A model generated the notes under the pieces. It was not told where the DNA came from. It worked only from the letters and a program-made list of their open reading frames with translations, and searched no databases. Below, in pieces: positions 1 to 10,100 of a stretch of 64,000 bases of DNA. Source of the stretch: Phytophthora colocasiae (lineage: Eukaryota; Oomycota; Peronosporomycetes; Peronosporales; Peronosporaceae); assembly GCA_018806915.1 (NCBI GenBank), contig JAGKQI010000098.1:2976001-3040000 (forward strand), given 5' to 3'. Position numbers and translations under genes: made by a program. Every line of letters starts with the position of its first letter. Position 1 is the stretch's first letter.

Positions 1-1126
1 CCTCTTCATACGAAAGATCGACAATTTTCACATCGGCAAACATCGATGCGACTGAAACATTTAGAAAACAGTTTTCACACGTAATTCGACAGCAATTTGA
101 CGCTGGATCCGACATGTTGGAGCACTTTCCGGTTTGGAAGAGCGGGTAGCTGGCGTTGCTTACTGTCATTCCGTCGTCCTCCAAATTCCACGATAGTTTA
201 CCCGGCCTAGTGACTGCTGCGTCACTCACAGGTTCACACTTCAGTATCCTGCAGCATCCATCCTCAGTCGAGTTGTATCCGGACGTACAAGAACCGTCAC
301 TCGAAGAGCAGTCGTAGCATTGGCTTGCAGACGGCTTCTCGTCGCCTTCGTAGCCGCATTCAGTAGTGCAGGCACTGTTTTGCGCGTAGAACTGTAGCCT
401 GCACTGTTCTTCCGTCCAATTGAGACCGCTCTTCGCCCAGCACTTGTCGACATCGATATTCCCAGCGTCACCTTCCTCCCCACAGTCAAATTTACATTTC
501 GAGTCTTTCACGAAACCAAAGGAATTGGCCTCAAGCTTCCGGTGATCCGTCGACTTAACCTGGATGAGGTTTGTCAGGTCAGTAGAGTGAAATTTGATCC
601 TGCAGTCCGGATAAACGTGGGCGAACGTGGCCTTCTCCATCTCCAGTCGCACTTGACATCTAGCAAAGTCCTCCACCACCTCACTATTAACCACTCGGAA
701 ATACAACGGAGAAGTAGCATACTCTTCCCTGAAGAAAGCGTTTCCCACTACAATTCGGTCTACAGATGAATTCAACAATACTTCACAGTCCGCGGCAGTG
801 GCAACCGCTGTTGCATCACCATTTAGACTCTGAAAACTCTCAAACTGGATCACGTTTGGATCCTGTTGTAGATTCCAGAGAGAAGACGTCATGGTGCAGT
901 TGTACGCTACGTGTGTACGTGGTGACTCCGAATCAAGTTTCGGTGCCACCAATATTGAGGCGAAGACATTTGTGTCGGCACTGTGGACCTGGTGCAGCCC
1001 AACTGGAACATCCCACAAGGCGTCGTAACTCGTTGATACCTCGGCCTCAGGTCCTGGTTCTTCACGGTGGAGAAGACCGTCGGCAACAGCAAATAGATGA
1101 AGAATTAACACTTGATAGACCCACAT
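1..1126 (-). CDS. Secreted cysteine-rich protein, 5' part (gene continues past the left edge)
   Basis: An uninterrupted minus-strand frame runs from an ATG at 1126-1124 to the window edge: 375 codons with no stop. The first residues, MWVYQVLILHLFAVADG, look like a signal peptide. The next ~150 residues are cysteine-poor with several N-glycosylation sequons (YNCT, LNSS). From about residue 190 the protein becomes cysteine-rich, with motifs such as KCKFDC, QCYDC, GCC, NCC and CENC, suggesting a disulfide-bonded extracellular module. I do not recognise the family. The C-terminus is outside the window, so a membrane anchor or GPI signal cannot be judged. Open reading is seen directly; secretion is inferred from the N-terminus. 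An unidentified adhesion-type or surface protein would fit. Confidence 0.75.
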   Translation of the reverse strand, partial: MWVYQVLILHLFAVADGLLHREEPGPEAEVSTSYDALWDVPVGLHQVHSADTNVFASILVAPKLDSESPRTHVAYNCTMTSSLWNLQQDPNVIQFESFQSLNGDATAVATAADCEVLLNSSVDRIVVGNAFFREEYATSPLYFRVVNSEVVEDFARCQVRLEMEKATFAHVYPDCRIKFHSTDLTNLIQVKSTDHRKLEANSFGFVKDSKCKFDCGEEGDAGNIDVDKCWAKSGLNWTEEQCRLQFYAQNSACTTECGYEGDEKPSASQCYDCSSSDGSCTSGYNSTEDGCCRILKCEPVSDAAVTRPGKLSWNLEDDGMTVSNASYPLFQTGKCSNMSDPASNCCRITCENCFLNVSVASMFADVKIVDLSYEE

Positions 1127-1476
1127 CGAAAGCTGAAATGAAGCGCATAGAGAGAGACCAACCGCCACAGTACTTTAGGTTCTCCTCTCGTCTTTACTTG
1201 ATACTACATGGACCTTGCTGGACACGCCTAGCGCAATCTGTACGGAATGATATGGCTATATCTCGTCAGTCGATGCCTCACAATCAGGGGTTGACAGAAC
1301 GCTGATTCTCTTGGATATGCTAAAGTAGGCCCTGGTACAGTTGCAGTCCTGAGGCACTAGTAACTCGGCTCAATCATTATCTGTTACTACACTATAGTTC
1401 TAGTAGCGTAATGTGGTCCACAGATTGGCATCGGATGACTTGCATCTCCTGTCGGTACTACTGCGTCGTGAATTCA

Positions 1477-1754
1477 TCACAAAGGCTCCAGTCGAGAATA
1501 CGCGCTCTTGAAAAGCGTTCGAAGGACTTCGTCCAAGCCAAACACGGGAGTGCAGCGATGGACGGGAACCGTTTCGACCCAGTCTCGCGGAACCAGCGGC
1601 ACACGTCGATGTGTTTGCCAGTACACGCCGTCTTCGTGTCGGACGAGAAGTAGCTTGGTGAAATCTTCGGCTGAGAGTCCAGTACCAGCGACCTCCTCGG
1701 CAGCGTGCATCGCGCAGAACACCTCCCGGTGTGCGACTCCTTGCCTTCTTCAAT
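1477..1754 (-). pseudogene. Downstream fragment of a disrupted host gene
   Basis: A minus-strand frame ending with a stop at 1477-1479 reads protein-like sequence (motifs HAAEEVAGTG, AEDFTKLLLV, VPRDWVETV, then C-terminus SRLEPL) up to the left end of the Harbinger-like insertion. It is likely the 3' end of the gene whose 5' part lies at 2734-3658: removing the insert plus one AAT duplication joins the two sides, although the frame that is protein-like upstream does not match this one, so a further indel is implied. Whether the two pieces were one protein is inference. No family recognised. Confidence 0.4.
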
Positions 1755-1824
1755 AGTGGTAGTCAAAGTTGGATACAAGAGCTCTTTCCAAGAGCTGAAA
1801 AGGCACCCCATGTCCTCTCATTGG

Positions 1825-2650
1825 TCAAAAATCTCTTGCAATCCAAGAGATCTCACCCGAGCTTTTTTCTTCCAAGAGATCTCTTGGATTGCAAGAGACA
1901 ATTAGTGCGTTGATAGCGTAGGAACCCTTTCGCGAGAAGAAATCTTCACTATGGTCCTCAGGCCGCTGGGATAAAGGAAACAAAGTGCCGTCTATGAGGC
2001 CGATACAATTCGGCAGCTCAGACACCTGCTTAATCCTCTCTGCGATCTAACGACGCTCTCGCAATCCAGGCCAACAGATTACATCCGATTTTAATCGCAT
2101 CAATGCCCCCACCACACGTTTAGCTAGCAACGCCCTTGGAGTGTGCCCTCCGACAGAGAGAAAGTCAGCAGAGCGACCTTGACCGTCCAGCGATCCGAGT
2201 ATCTTAAGAAGAGCCATCACATGGACCTCAACGCTTGCTTTTTGTAGCTTACCTACCATCCACACTCTGGAGCTCCGGAGAATTAGCAACCGCCCGGCAC
2301 ACAGCATGAAGATAAAGCCTGGGCATGCGGAAGTGGAGCCTAAAATCGTCGTCGGGCATTCGACTAAGATAGTAGTGTATTCGCGAAGGTGGGCGCTCTA
2401 CGCGCTGACGGCGCGTGACATAGCGTCGAGAATCCAGCACCAGATACAGCGACGAGTAGCTTATGTCTATGTCTTCGTCACTTGACTCGTCATCACTCGA
2501 CGCCTCGCTGTCCGCACTGAGACGGAGGTGATTCCCCCATGCGAGGAGCAGTCCTGACAAGAGCACCTTCTTCCTGCTTAGCGTGGGCATCTTTGGATCT
2601 TGATGAACAGTCGTGAGTCCAAGGCTCCAAGAACTTGCAAAGGTAGTCAA
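1825..2650 (-). pseudogene. Harbinger-type transposase remnant (DDE_Tnp_4 family)
   Basis: Three consecutive minus-strand pieces read in order. 2650-2249 holds the N-terminal region with an acidic stretch and the motif YYLSRMPDDDFRLHFRM. 2307-2047 holds a helix-turn-helix-like segment (SVGGHTPRALLAKRV) followed by ICWP, typical of this family. 2025-1825 holds the first catalytic aspartate in CIGLIDGTLFPLS. The first junction is a frameshift, and the second is a single in-frame TAG at 2047-2049. The frame then runs into the hairpin at 1832-1898, and the remaining catalytic residues are missing. Family assignment rests on these motifs. Confidence 0.7.
1832..1898. repeat. 22-bp perfect inverted repeat (hairpin) inside the Harbinger remnant
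   Basis: Arms 1832-1853 and 1877-1898 are perfect reverse complements (arm starts TCTCTTGCAATCC) separated by a 23-base loop. Each arm itself contains a smaller CTCTTG...CAAGAG palindrome. The hairpin replaces the C-terminal half of the transposase frame, so it may be a small foldback insertion or a deletion scar. No clear flanking duplication was seen. Confidence 0.75.
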
Positions 2651-2733
2651 AGTACGTGAGCGTTGATTGGCAGATAGTCTGTGAGCTCAACTCTTGGAAA
2701 GAGCTCTTGTATCCAACTTTGACTACCACTAAT

Positions 2734-3658
2734 TACAGAAGCGACTTTGGCTGCGGCGACGCCTAAAACATCGATCTCAACATTGGGCCGTAGCGGTATC
2801 GACGCTGGACTTGTGCGAGGATCCAGTAGGACAACGACAACAGGCTCTGCTTAGAGTGTAGGCAGCCGCCTGGAAACCTGACCCTTGATGCGGTCGACGC
2901 AGATCTGTCCGTCCGCGGAGAGCTGACTGAGGTGAGTCAGGTGGCGCGGTAGCGAGCGCTCATTAGGCTTCGGTGTTCTCAGCGCATCTAGGTCGTATGC
3001 TAGAATGCTTTTGACGTGCAGTTGGTCAATTGCAAGCTTCAGAAGTAGAATGACCTCGGGAGCGACTTGGTTGCTGCGTTGAACTTCGATGCGCGCCAGC
3101 TCGGCCAGAGACTCTGTCACGGCTTCAACTTCGACTAACTGTCGCCAATCAGCAAAATGGATGCTGTCAAAGACTTGAGGGTCATCGTACGACTCACTTC
3201 TGGAAGTGCGCCTTGAAAGCAGTGTAGTTGACGACGATACGTTGGAATACCATGACCGTACATCAATTGGGATGCCATACGAGTCCACGCAAACTTGACT
3301 ATAGGACAGTGTCACGTCCGATGCTTGGCTACTGGGTCGCTCTGTTCCGTAGTCATCAGAGGATCTACTCCCCCCACTCTCGTAGGTACTTCGCAGGATA
3401 GTATTCGTCGAGACATTGGCCACAGATTGGTCCTTCCACAGGCCGCACTACAATAGCTACAACGTGTATGAATAGGAGGGTCAGAAGTTGTAGTAATAAT
3501 AGTAAAATGATAGTATTATCAAATACTCACCGCACAGCAATATTATCAGGGTCAAACAGGTCATTCGAGCAGAGATGATGGACTGGACGCATACATATTG
3601 AGCAAGGATCCATGGCCTCCAGCTCGGGGTTGATACATCCGATTAAGGCGCACTTCAT
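2734..3658 (-). pseudogene. Decayed zinc-finger gene with one intron
   Basis: An ATG at 3658-3656 opens a frame with cysteine/histidine spacing PCSICMRPVHHLCSN, ending at a GTGAGT donor (3530). A 74-base intron ends TTGTAG (3457), and exon 2 resumes with RYCSAAC, completing a C-x2-C...HH-x-C...C-x3-C metal-binding module I associate with oomycete proteins. Immediately after, the reading frame must shift (around 3435) into the frame that codes WKDQSVANVST and continues 190 codons to a TAA at 2851-2853. Beyond this stop, the same frame stays protein-like (EPVVVVLLDPRTS) to the Harbinger insertion at 2733. Frameshift, nonsense and insertion together indicate a dead gene. Function unknown; the zinc-binding role is inferred from spacing. 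Confidence 0.55.
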
Positions 3659-3691
3659 AGTCGGCTCGGTCAGTTTAGGTTACTGATGGTA

Positions 3692-4934
3692 CGGATGCAT
3701 GCATCCGATTGCATCTGAATCCTGCGATCTGATTGGTTACACCATATTGCGGGACGGAGCGAGGCTCAATTTAAATTTCGCGCCATTTTACTTCAACTTC
3801 CAGATACGTCTCACCTAAAACAACGCTCGGGTCGCGCCAAAGAGATGCTTTGCCTGCTGCTAGCAGCACTGACTGTCCCGTTGGCATTGGCAGTATCCCG
3901 GCATCGTGCTCGGGGAGGCCAATTTGAGCCTATTTGGGAGTCCTTTACCGTTATTGAAGAGACCAAAAAGCAGAAATACAAGGACGTGACGTGCGATTCC
4001 TGCGGTGTTCTTTTGAAAAGAGTACAGCCATCGCGTGGGCTTTTAAATCACGTGAGGAGCTGCACCAGTATACCGGCGTACCTCAAGGAACGATATGAAC
4101 GGTTGGCTGCTGAGAAAAAGCCCAAGAAGAAGAAGAAGAAGCGATCTCGTGCAGAGCCTCCAGAGCCACAAGAAATAGAAGACACAAAAAAATTCACCGA
4201 AGATTTTAAGTTTCGCTGCCAAATGGTTGTCGCGAATTTCTTTTTTTAGGACCGCGGTTGCTTTTCGCGTCGTCGAGCACGATGCTTTTCGTCAGATGTT
4301 TGCGTTCATTTGCCCAGAGCTGATCATGCCAAACCGTCACCAATTGGCAGATGAGCTTTTGGAAGCTACGTATAAAGCTGAACGGAGTGAAGTTATCGGG
4401 GTTCTGAGGAAGCAATCTTACGTTGCTTTGGTATCTGACGGTTGGTCAAATCCACGCCGTGAAAGCCTGATAAACTTTATCGTGGTAGCTCCAAAACTTT
4501 GCCCGCTCTTATGGAGCTGTCGTGTGACTGGTGCAGATACCAAGACTGGTGCTTACATGGCTGACATGTTTACTGAAGTTATCGACGAGATTGAAGCTGA
4601 AATTGGCAGGGGTAAAGTTGTCTCTATTACGACCGACAATGCATCTGCAATGAGGAGTGCGTGGGAGATTCTTGAAACGAATCGGAAAGGATTTTTGACA
4701 ACTGGTTGCGTAGCTCACACGCTAAGCTTGCTCATGAAAGATGTCTATCCCCACAGCGAAGTTGCTACAGATTGGACGGTTTAGGCTCTATCCCCGTACT
4801 GCATTTTAGCTTGATCGAAGCGAAAGGATAGGATATTTTGGTTAATTTAACATCACTTATTTTGGTCTACTTGAGTAGCGTGCGATTCGGTTGCGTGCAT
4901 CCGAATATTCGAATGCAATTGATGCATGCATCCG
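3692..4934 (+). mobile_element. hAT-type transposon remnant (approximate limits)
   Basis: Related inverted sequence blocks flank the transposase remnant: 3692-3720 (CGGATGCATGCATCCGATTG...) and the inverted, slightly diverged version at 4907-4934. They look like subterminal repeats of one element. The true ends and an 8-bp duplication could not be fixed, so the limits given are those of the repeat blocks. Confidence 0.5.
3845..4784 (+). pseudogene. hAT transposase, frameshifted and 3'-truncated
   Basis: The first frame (3845-4249) carries a BED-type zinc finger (CDSCGVLL ... GLLNHVRSC) and a lysine-rich linker. It stops in a T-rich run at about 4237-4250. The second frame (entering near 4230, stop 4782-4784) continues the same protein: FFRTAVAFRVVEHDAF, then VALVSDGWSNPRRES and SITTDNASAM, the DUF659/hAT catalytic core. 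Skipping one base in the homopolymer would join them, so this is one gene broken by an indel. The C-terminal hAT dimerisation region is absent, as the frame ends soon after GCVAHTLSLLMKDV. Not a functional transposase. Confidence 0.75.
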
Positions 4935-5362
4935 AAAAAAAGCCGATTGTTTGGGCGTAGCAAAGTAAATTTCAAAGTGAGCCTGTGCCATCATGGCACA
5001 ATGCCATGTGAAGCAAGCTCGATCTCGCTCACGAAAATCAAGCAGCATGTCGAACAAGGGACGTTTCTCTAAAGCTACATATAACTTCCCTATGAGAGCT
5101 TCACGTATTCGAGCTGGTTTTCGTGCGACGTGAGCCGAAAAGCGCAGCTGATGTGGATATGCGTGGCGTTTGTCCAAATGAGCTCCTAGAAGTTTGATAG
5201 CAGTTCGATATTAGCTAAATAGTACTAGAGTGAATTACTGAACTGAACTACTATAGTATGCTCACAATAAAAAAAAATCTAAAATCTACCATAGAAAATG
5301 TGTTGAAAAATATTAATTGTTTTTTAAATATATTTTTTCAGAACCACAAAGCACTGGCCAAT
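4785..5362. other. Gene-poor stretch between the hAT remnant and the HA-repeat gene
   Basis: The left part holds the right hAT subterminal block. An open minus-strand frame covers 4857-5177 and extends slightly upstream (motifs RKPARIREALIGKLY, MLLDFRERDRACF) but has no ATG start and no recognised family; it may be an old gene fragment. The right part (5210-5362) is AT-rich and probably contains the promoter and 5' leader of the gene at 5363; a TTTTTTCAG at 5332-5340 could be an acceptor of a leader intron. Confidence 0.4.
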
Positions 5363-7060
5363 ATGTCCCGTCGCCGACTGCTTCAGGCTCTGCCTGTGCG
5401 TCCCCGACTGCTCTTGAGCCCCGTGCAGACGCCTTTGTCTATTGACAGTGCTCGTTTCTACCGCGTCTCAGCCGATGACAGCTCCTCGTCTCGTCGCTCC
5501 AGCTCCAGTCGCGGTAATAAATCCCTGAGTCAATTAGTGTCAGCTCTCCGCACTTTTCACTCGCTGGAGCGGCATTTCGCCGTCCCTTTCAGCTTTGTAG
5601 TGCCCAGAAGTCATAATTGGCCCAAGGACTTGCACCATTTGCCATTGGGAGTGAAAGTGCATAGATTTATGCAGTCATTAAGCAAAGGAGCAGCTTCTGC
5701 GATGGAGACGAAGAAACAGGGAGCAGCGCAGATGCAGGAGCTACGAGACATGGGGTTTCCTTTGCACTCGTGGCAGGAGTATCAGTTTAAACAGGTCTGT
5801 CTTCCAGCTCTGCAGACGTATCAGGAGCAGTACGGAGACCTGTTCGTCCCTCAGAAGTTTGTAGTACCAGATGACAGTGAAGAAGCAGAGCTTTGGCCCA
5901 GAGCTACGAGAGGATACAAGCTCGGACTGGCAGTGGCGAAGCTCAGGAAACAGGTGCAGCAGCAGAGACAGCAAGAGCAGCAGCGGAAGGAGAAGCAGGG
6001 GGAGGCAGGCACCAGTGCAGCACTGCCCCCATTGCCGAAGAATCAGGTGGAAGCTCTGAACGAACTGGGCTTTGTATGGAGAGTACGAGACACCAAGTGG
6101 ACGAGGTTCTTTCTACCGGGTTTAAGGAAGTACAAGGAGCTTACTGGGACTGCAGATGTGCCCCTCGCGTTCACGATTCCGTCCCAAGAAGAAGATCCGA
6201 GATGGCCCAAGGCCTTGGAGGGCTACATGCTCGGACGTCACGTGTACATGGTGAGATCGGGCAAGTACGCGACGCAGGTTCGGGACAGCAAGCAGGAGCT
6301 GGATGAGCTGGGGTTCTCCTTCCGACTGGTGGATAAAGTTTGGGGAGAGAGCATTTTCCCGGCGCTCGAGGTGTTCGCCGCGCAGTACGGCCATTGTGAC
6401 GTGTGGCAGGACTTTGTGGTGCCGTCTGGGGAGCCGTGGCCGAAAGATTCGTGGGGGTTGAAGCTGGGAGACACGGTCAAGAACATTCGTCGTGGAGCGT
6501 ACGTCTCTCAAGTTCAGGCGGCCCGTAAAGAGCTCGATGAGCTAGGATTTGTCTGGAATGCGCGTCACCGTGTGGAGAAGACGGTGCGCAGTGTGGTGAT
6601 CCCGGCGCTGGTAACGTACCGAAGACTACACGGCAACGATGCCCTCGTGACGACTGACTTTGTCGTACCGGATCGTGACCCGAACTGGCCGGTGCTCGCA
6701 CGCGGCTTCAAGCTTGGACAATGGATTACTCGCGCTCGCTCCGGTCAGGTGCCGCTGTCGCCCAAGCTGCGCGCAGAACTGGATAAAATCGACTTTGTGT
6801 GGCGCTCCAACGATCAGCGGTGGAGTGAAGTGCTGTTGCCGGCCTTTCAAGCGTACGCAGAGCTGAATGGCGGCACGTGCGCGTCGATGAGTACTAAGTT
6901 CTCTGTGCCCCCTGAAGCCCCGTATCCGCGCGCAGCGTGGGGTGTGAACCTGGGCGGGGCGTTGTGGCATATTCGCAATGGCGACTCGTACGTGAACTGT
7001 GAAGACAAGCAACGAGAGCTACGAGCACTCGGGATTCTGGCGGATGAGAGCGTGGCGTAA
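5363..7060 (+). CDS. Helicase-associated (HA) repeat protein, probably mitochondrial
   Basis: The protein is 565 residues from the ATG at 5363. The frame is open 35 codons further upstream, but that part is AT-rich and unlike the rest. The N-terminus (MSRRRLLQALPVRPRLLL ... SARFYR) is arginine-rich without acidic residues, like a mitochondrial presequence. The rest is six tandem units of about 70-80 residues with the pattern PAL..Y...G...VP..FVVP...WP....G..LG..V...R.G....ELDELGF.W, matching the helicase-associated domain family. No helicase core is present. Unit 2 carries a glutamine-rich insertion (QQQRQQEQQRKE) around residue 200. The repeats suggest nucleic-acid binding, but this is inference. 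The gene converges on TRAPPC10 with only 49 bases between stop codons. Confidence 0.85.
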   Translation: MSRRRLLQALPVRPRLLLSPVQTPLSIDSARFYRVSADDSSSSRRSSSSRGNKSLSQLVSALRTFHSLERHFAVPFSFVVPRSHNWPKDLHHLPLGVKVHRFMQSLSKGAASAMETKKQGAAQMQELRDMGFPLHSWQEYQFKQVCLPALQTYQEQYGDLFVPQKFVVPDDSEEAELWPRATRGYKLGLAVAKLRKQVQQQRQQEQQRKEKQGEAGTSAALPPLPKNQVEALNELGFVWRVRDTKWTRFFLPGLRKYKELTGTADVPLAFTIPSQEEDPRWPKALEGYMLGRHVYMVRSGKYATQVRDSKQELDELGFSFRLVDKVWGESIFPALEVFAAQYGHCDVWQDFVVPSGEPWPKDSWGLKLGDTVKNIRRGAYVSQVQAARKELDELGFVWNARHRVEKTVRSVVIPALVTYRRLHGNDALVTTDFVVPDRDPNWPVLARGFKLGQWITRARSGQVPLSPKLRAELDKIDFVWRSNDQRWSEVLLPAFQAYAELNGGTCASMSTKFSVPPEAPYPRAAWGVNLGGALWHIRNGDSYVNCEDKQRELRALGILADESVA

Positions 7061-7109
7061 GGCTGGACTGCTCATTAAGTACTTAACAATTAGAGAACTC
7101 GTTCACTCA

Positions 7110-10100
7110 TTAACTTACAAGAACACGTCGACTGCTCTGCTGGCAATAGACGCGTGCTGCTGGGATACTTTGGCCATTGACTTGTAGTTGGAAAGCAGGG
7201 AACCGTAGCTGGCCTAACTTGGTGGCTAGGAGGCGTTTCTGCGTACTGAACTCGCGACGATGGCCACTGTGGCTTCCTGAACACGGATCAAACGTAAAGC
7301 GCTCCAGCTGCTTCCCCACGAGGATCCAGTCCTGTTCGCTGCTTTCATTCAGGCACAGCGAGAAGATGCTGGAGTCAGGTGGGCTCTTGTTGGGCTGTGA
7401 AGCTTCTTCTTGGATGTGGAGCAGGAATGTCACGGGTTCAAGAGCTGTAGCTGCAACCATCTCCCCTGTAAACGTGTGCGCTACGTCTTGAGCTCTTGGA
7501 AGGACGTCGATCCGGTAGCGTTTGCCTTCCACTTCTGTCAGTGGCACTGGCACGCTCATCGTTTTCAGCCACGTTTCATATTTGAGTTCCAACTCGAGTG
7601 AGCAATAGCTGCCTTCTTCCTTGTCCAAGTCTGATGAGCAGGAAAGTGTGAATGCAAGGTGTACACAGTCGTTTGGCTGCAGATTTGTGCCTCGCAGCTT
7701 CGTGTTTGGGTCTTGCTCCACCGTTATCAACGGGCTGTGCGTACTTCGATCCAAGGGACAAACCAGTTTGTAGCCTTGTAGAACGACAGGCATGAAGGAA
7801 TTGCACGTGAGAGCGACGGAGGTGAAGATCCTCGAGCCAACTCGTTTTAGTCGCACCACCTCGGTTAGCGGCTGCAGAACGCGGAAAGTTGACTCGGTGC
7901 AACGTATCTCGGTAGTCGCGATTGGTGCGCTTGAATCCGGCGCTTCCCGTTGATACCGGACGCTTGCTCGGATGGTAATATTGGTCTCCTCCTCCTCCTC
8001 TGGTTCAGAATTGTGATCCGTTGGAGGCACTGATAAATACACTTCATATGATAAAGAATCCCCACGATGTAATGTCGGAAGTGCCACGCACAGAATACCA
8101 GAGGGATGGTCAGAGGACTCCTTTGAGCTTGATTCACCACGCAACTTCGCTTCAATTAATTGGATTCCACATTCTTCCTCAGTATTGTCGCCTTCCTCAT
8201 CCTCGTCGATATCTTGAAGGATGTAGCCACTCCCGGTGCCTTTACTCAGACGTTTGAAAACACGCAGCTCCAATGTTCCATTCGATACCGTATCTTCGTT
8301 TGCCTGAATGGAGACAGCGACCTTTTCCAATTGAGACAGCGGTCGAGGCATGAGCAGCGGAGCACCATCAATTGCAACTTGAACTGTGCTTTCTTTCACA
8401 GCTACATCGAAACTAGCGAGAGCAAGCGCGCTGGGAGGAAGCAAGCGAAAAGTGCTCCCTGCTAGGACGCATTCAATTCCAGTACACGTGTAATGCCCCA
8501 CCGGAACACCCGAGTGAAGGAACACCAGGTTCACTCCTGTCTTCTCATCGAGATGGACGTTACTCTCCTCGAGAATCAACTCTTGGTTCTGCTGGAACCC
8601 CTTCTGGACAGTCTGGACGACGGCACGAAGTACAGTAGCTACCTCTGCCTCAACACTTTGACTATCAAGCTGCTTGAACTCGTTTGGTGGCTCGTACTCG
8701 ACTGTAGATGCACATTCAGCTGGCTGCACGTCCGGAGAAACCGATGACGAAGGGGGTTCCTGTTGTTGCGTTGTCGGTGTCCTTGAAAAGCGAACACGAA
8801 CCTTTTCCAATTGAACTCCAGCGGGAAAATCATTCGCGATACCAAGAGTTACACGGATATCCCCGTGCTCCAGCGCATCGCCACTCGTTTGAGTCGTCTC
8901 CACAGCTACCGTCGGCCTGAACAATTCGCCCATGTTGACTTTTGGTCCATTGCTCAACGTTCTGTCGCTTTCTGCAGATACTGTGGCTCCGTCTCCATCA
9001 TTATGCTCAAGACTTGCCACTAGCGAGATCATAAGCTGTGCCATCTCCTCCTTACTCACGCCAACTTGTTCTTCCTGAGCGAGCTGCAGCATGCTAAAAC
9101 AAGCTGCCACTGCCTGCGTCGACCGTCCTAGCGCTAGTTCAGCGCGACAAATACTGCGGACACAAGCGCCGAAAATCTCCCACCAGCCATCTTCCTCGCT
9201 TTGCCGAGCCAGAGAACGAAGCAGTCGTGAGGCACTCTCAAATTCCCCTCGGGCTAAATGATACTGCGCACATTCTCCTCCAAGAAACACTGCGAACCGG
9301 TGGCGTCCAGACTGGGAAAAGTGCATGGAAGCAAGATGTGACACCTCAGACAGACAAAGCTCGTACGCTTCACAGACTTCATCTCGCCGCCATGCCGGGC
9401 CTACAAACACTTGCTCCAGCTGCAGATACCACGCCACGGGTTCTTCCACCCGATCCGAGCGTTCACTCGGAGCATTCGCGAAAGAAACACGAAGATTTTC
9501 CCGGGATCTGCTCATCCTCGAGAAGTTCTTCAGCAAACGGCGAGCTAGATACAACACATTGCCCAGAGCGCGAGACATCTCTTCGACAGGAATGGCTTGC
9601 GCAGCTTGCACTGACACACTCGAGGCAGTCCATTCCTCATCACGACCACTCCACGATAGTTCACACGCGTACGAAACCTCCAAGCACGCACCCACTGCCC
9701 AAAGAAACGGGTGGTGCCAATCCAGACTTCCTTCTGCTGCCATCACCTTCAATTCGGCGAGAAAAGACTCAATAAAGGAGCTGGCACGTTTCAGTAGCTG
9801 AGGAAAGTTGCCCATAACGTAAAGTGTGCGAATCTGCCGACAGAAACAGTAGAGAGACACAAGTCGAGCTGACGCGCGGTTCGACGCGATGATTTGCTGG
9901 GTCTTCCTAAGGTCCAACGCCAACTACAGCAACAAAACCACATTAGTCGTACTTCAAAACACTAAAAAAAACAACACTCTACCCACCGGAGACAGTGTGA
10001 AGATCGGCTCTAGTCGTGAAAATGACACTTTACTTCCATCTTGGAACGCCTGCTTCTCTGTCTCGTTCAGGTTGACGAAGATCGCGTCCAGCTCGTCCAA

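Larger units (their letters stand above)
1755..2730 (-). mobile_element. PIF/Harbinger-like DNA transposon, degenerate (976 bp)
   Basis: The ends are perfect 40-bp inverted repeats beginning AGTGGTAGTCAAAGTTGGAT (1755-1794 and 2691-2730), extending a few more bases with one mismatch. Both sides are flanked by AAT (1752-1754, 2731-2733), consistent with a 3-bp target duplication, the length used by PIF/Harbinger elements. Inside, minus-strand frames encode Harbinger-type transposase pieces. The element sits in a decayed host gene. It is too short for a full transposase plus Myb-like partner and is interrupted by stops, so it is non-autonomous. Confidence 0.8.

Noticed and set aside
541..1305. 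Plus-strand frames over 542-1305
   Set aside because: They are antisense to the continuous minus-strand signal-peptide gene, which has better composition and no stop in 375 codons.
3672..4950. Exact hAT terminal inverted repeats and 8-bp duplication
   Set aside because: Candidate CAG... starts near 3671 had no convincing partner or duplicated flank on the right.
4857..5177. Minus-strand frame of about 106 codons
   Set aside because: No ATG start, a stop just upstream, and partial overlap with hAT repeat sequence; too weak to call a gene.
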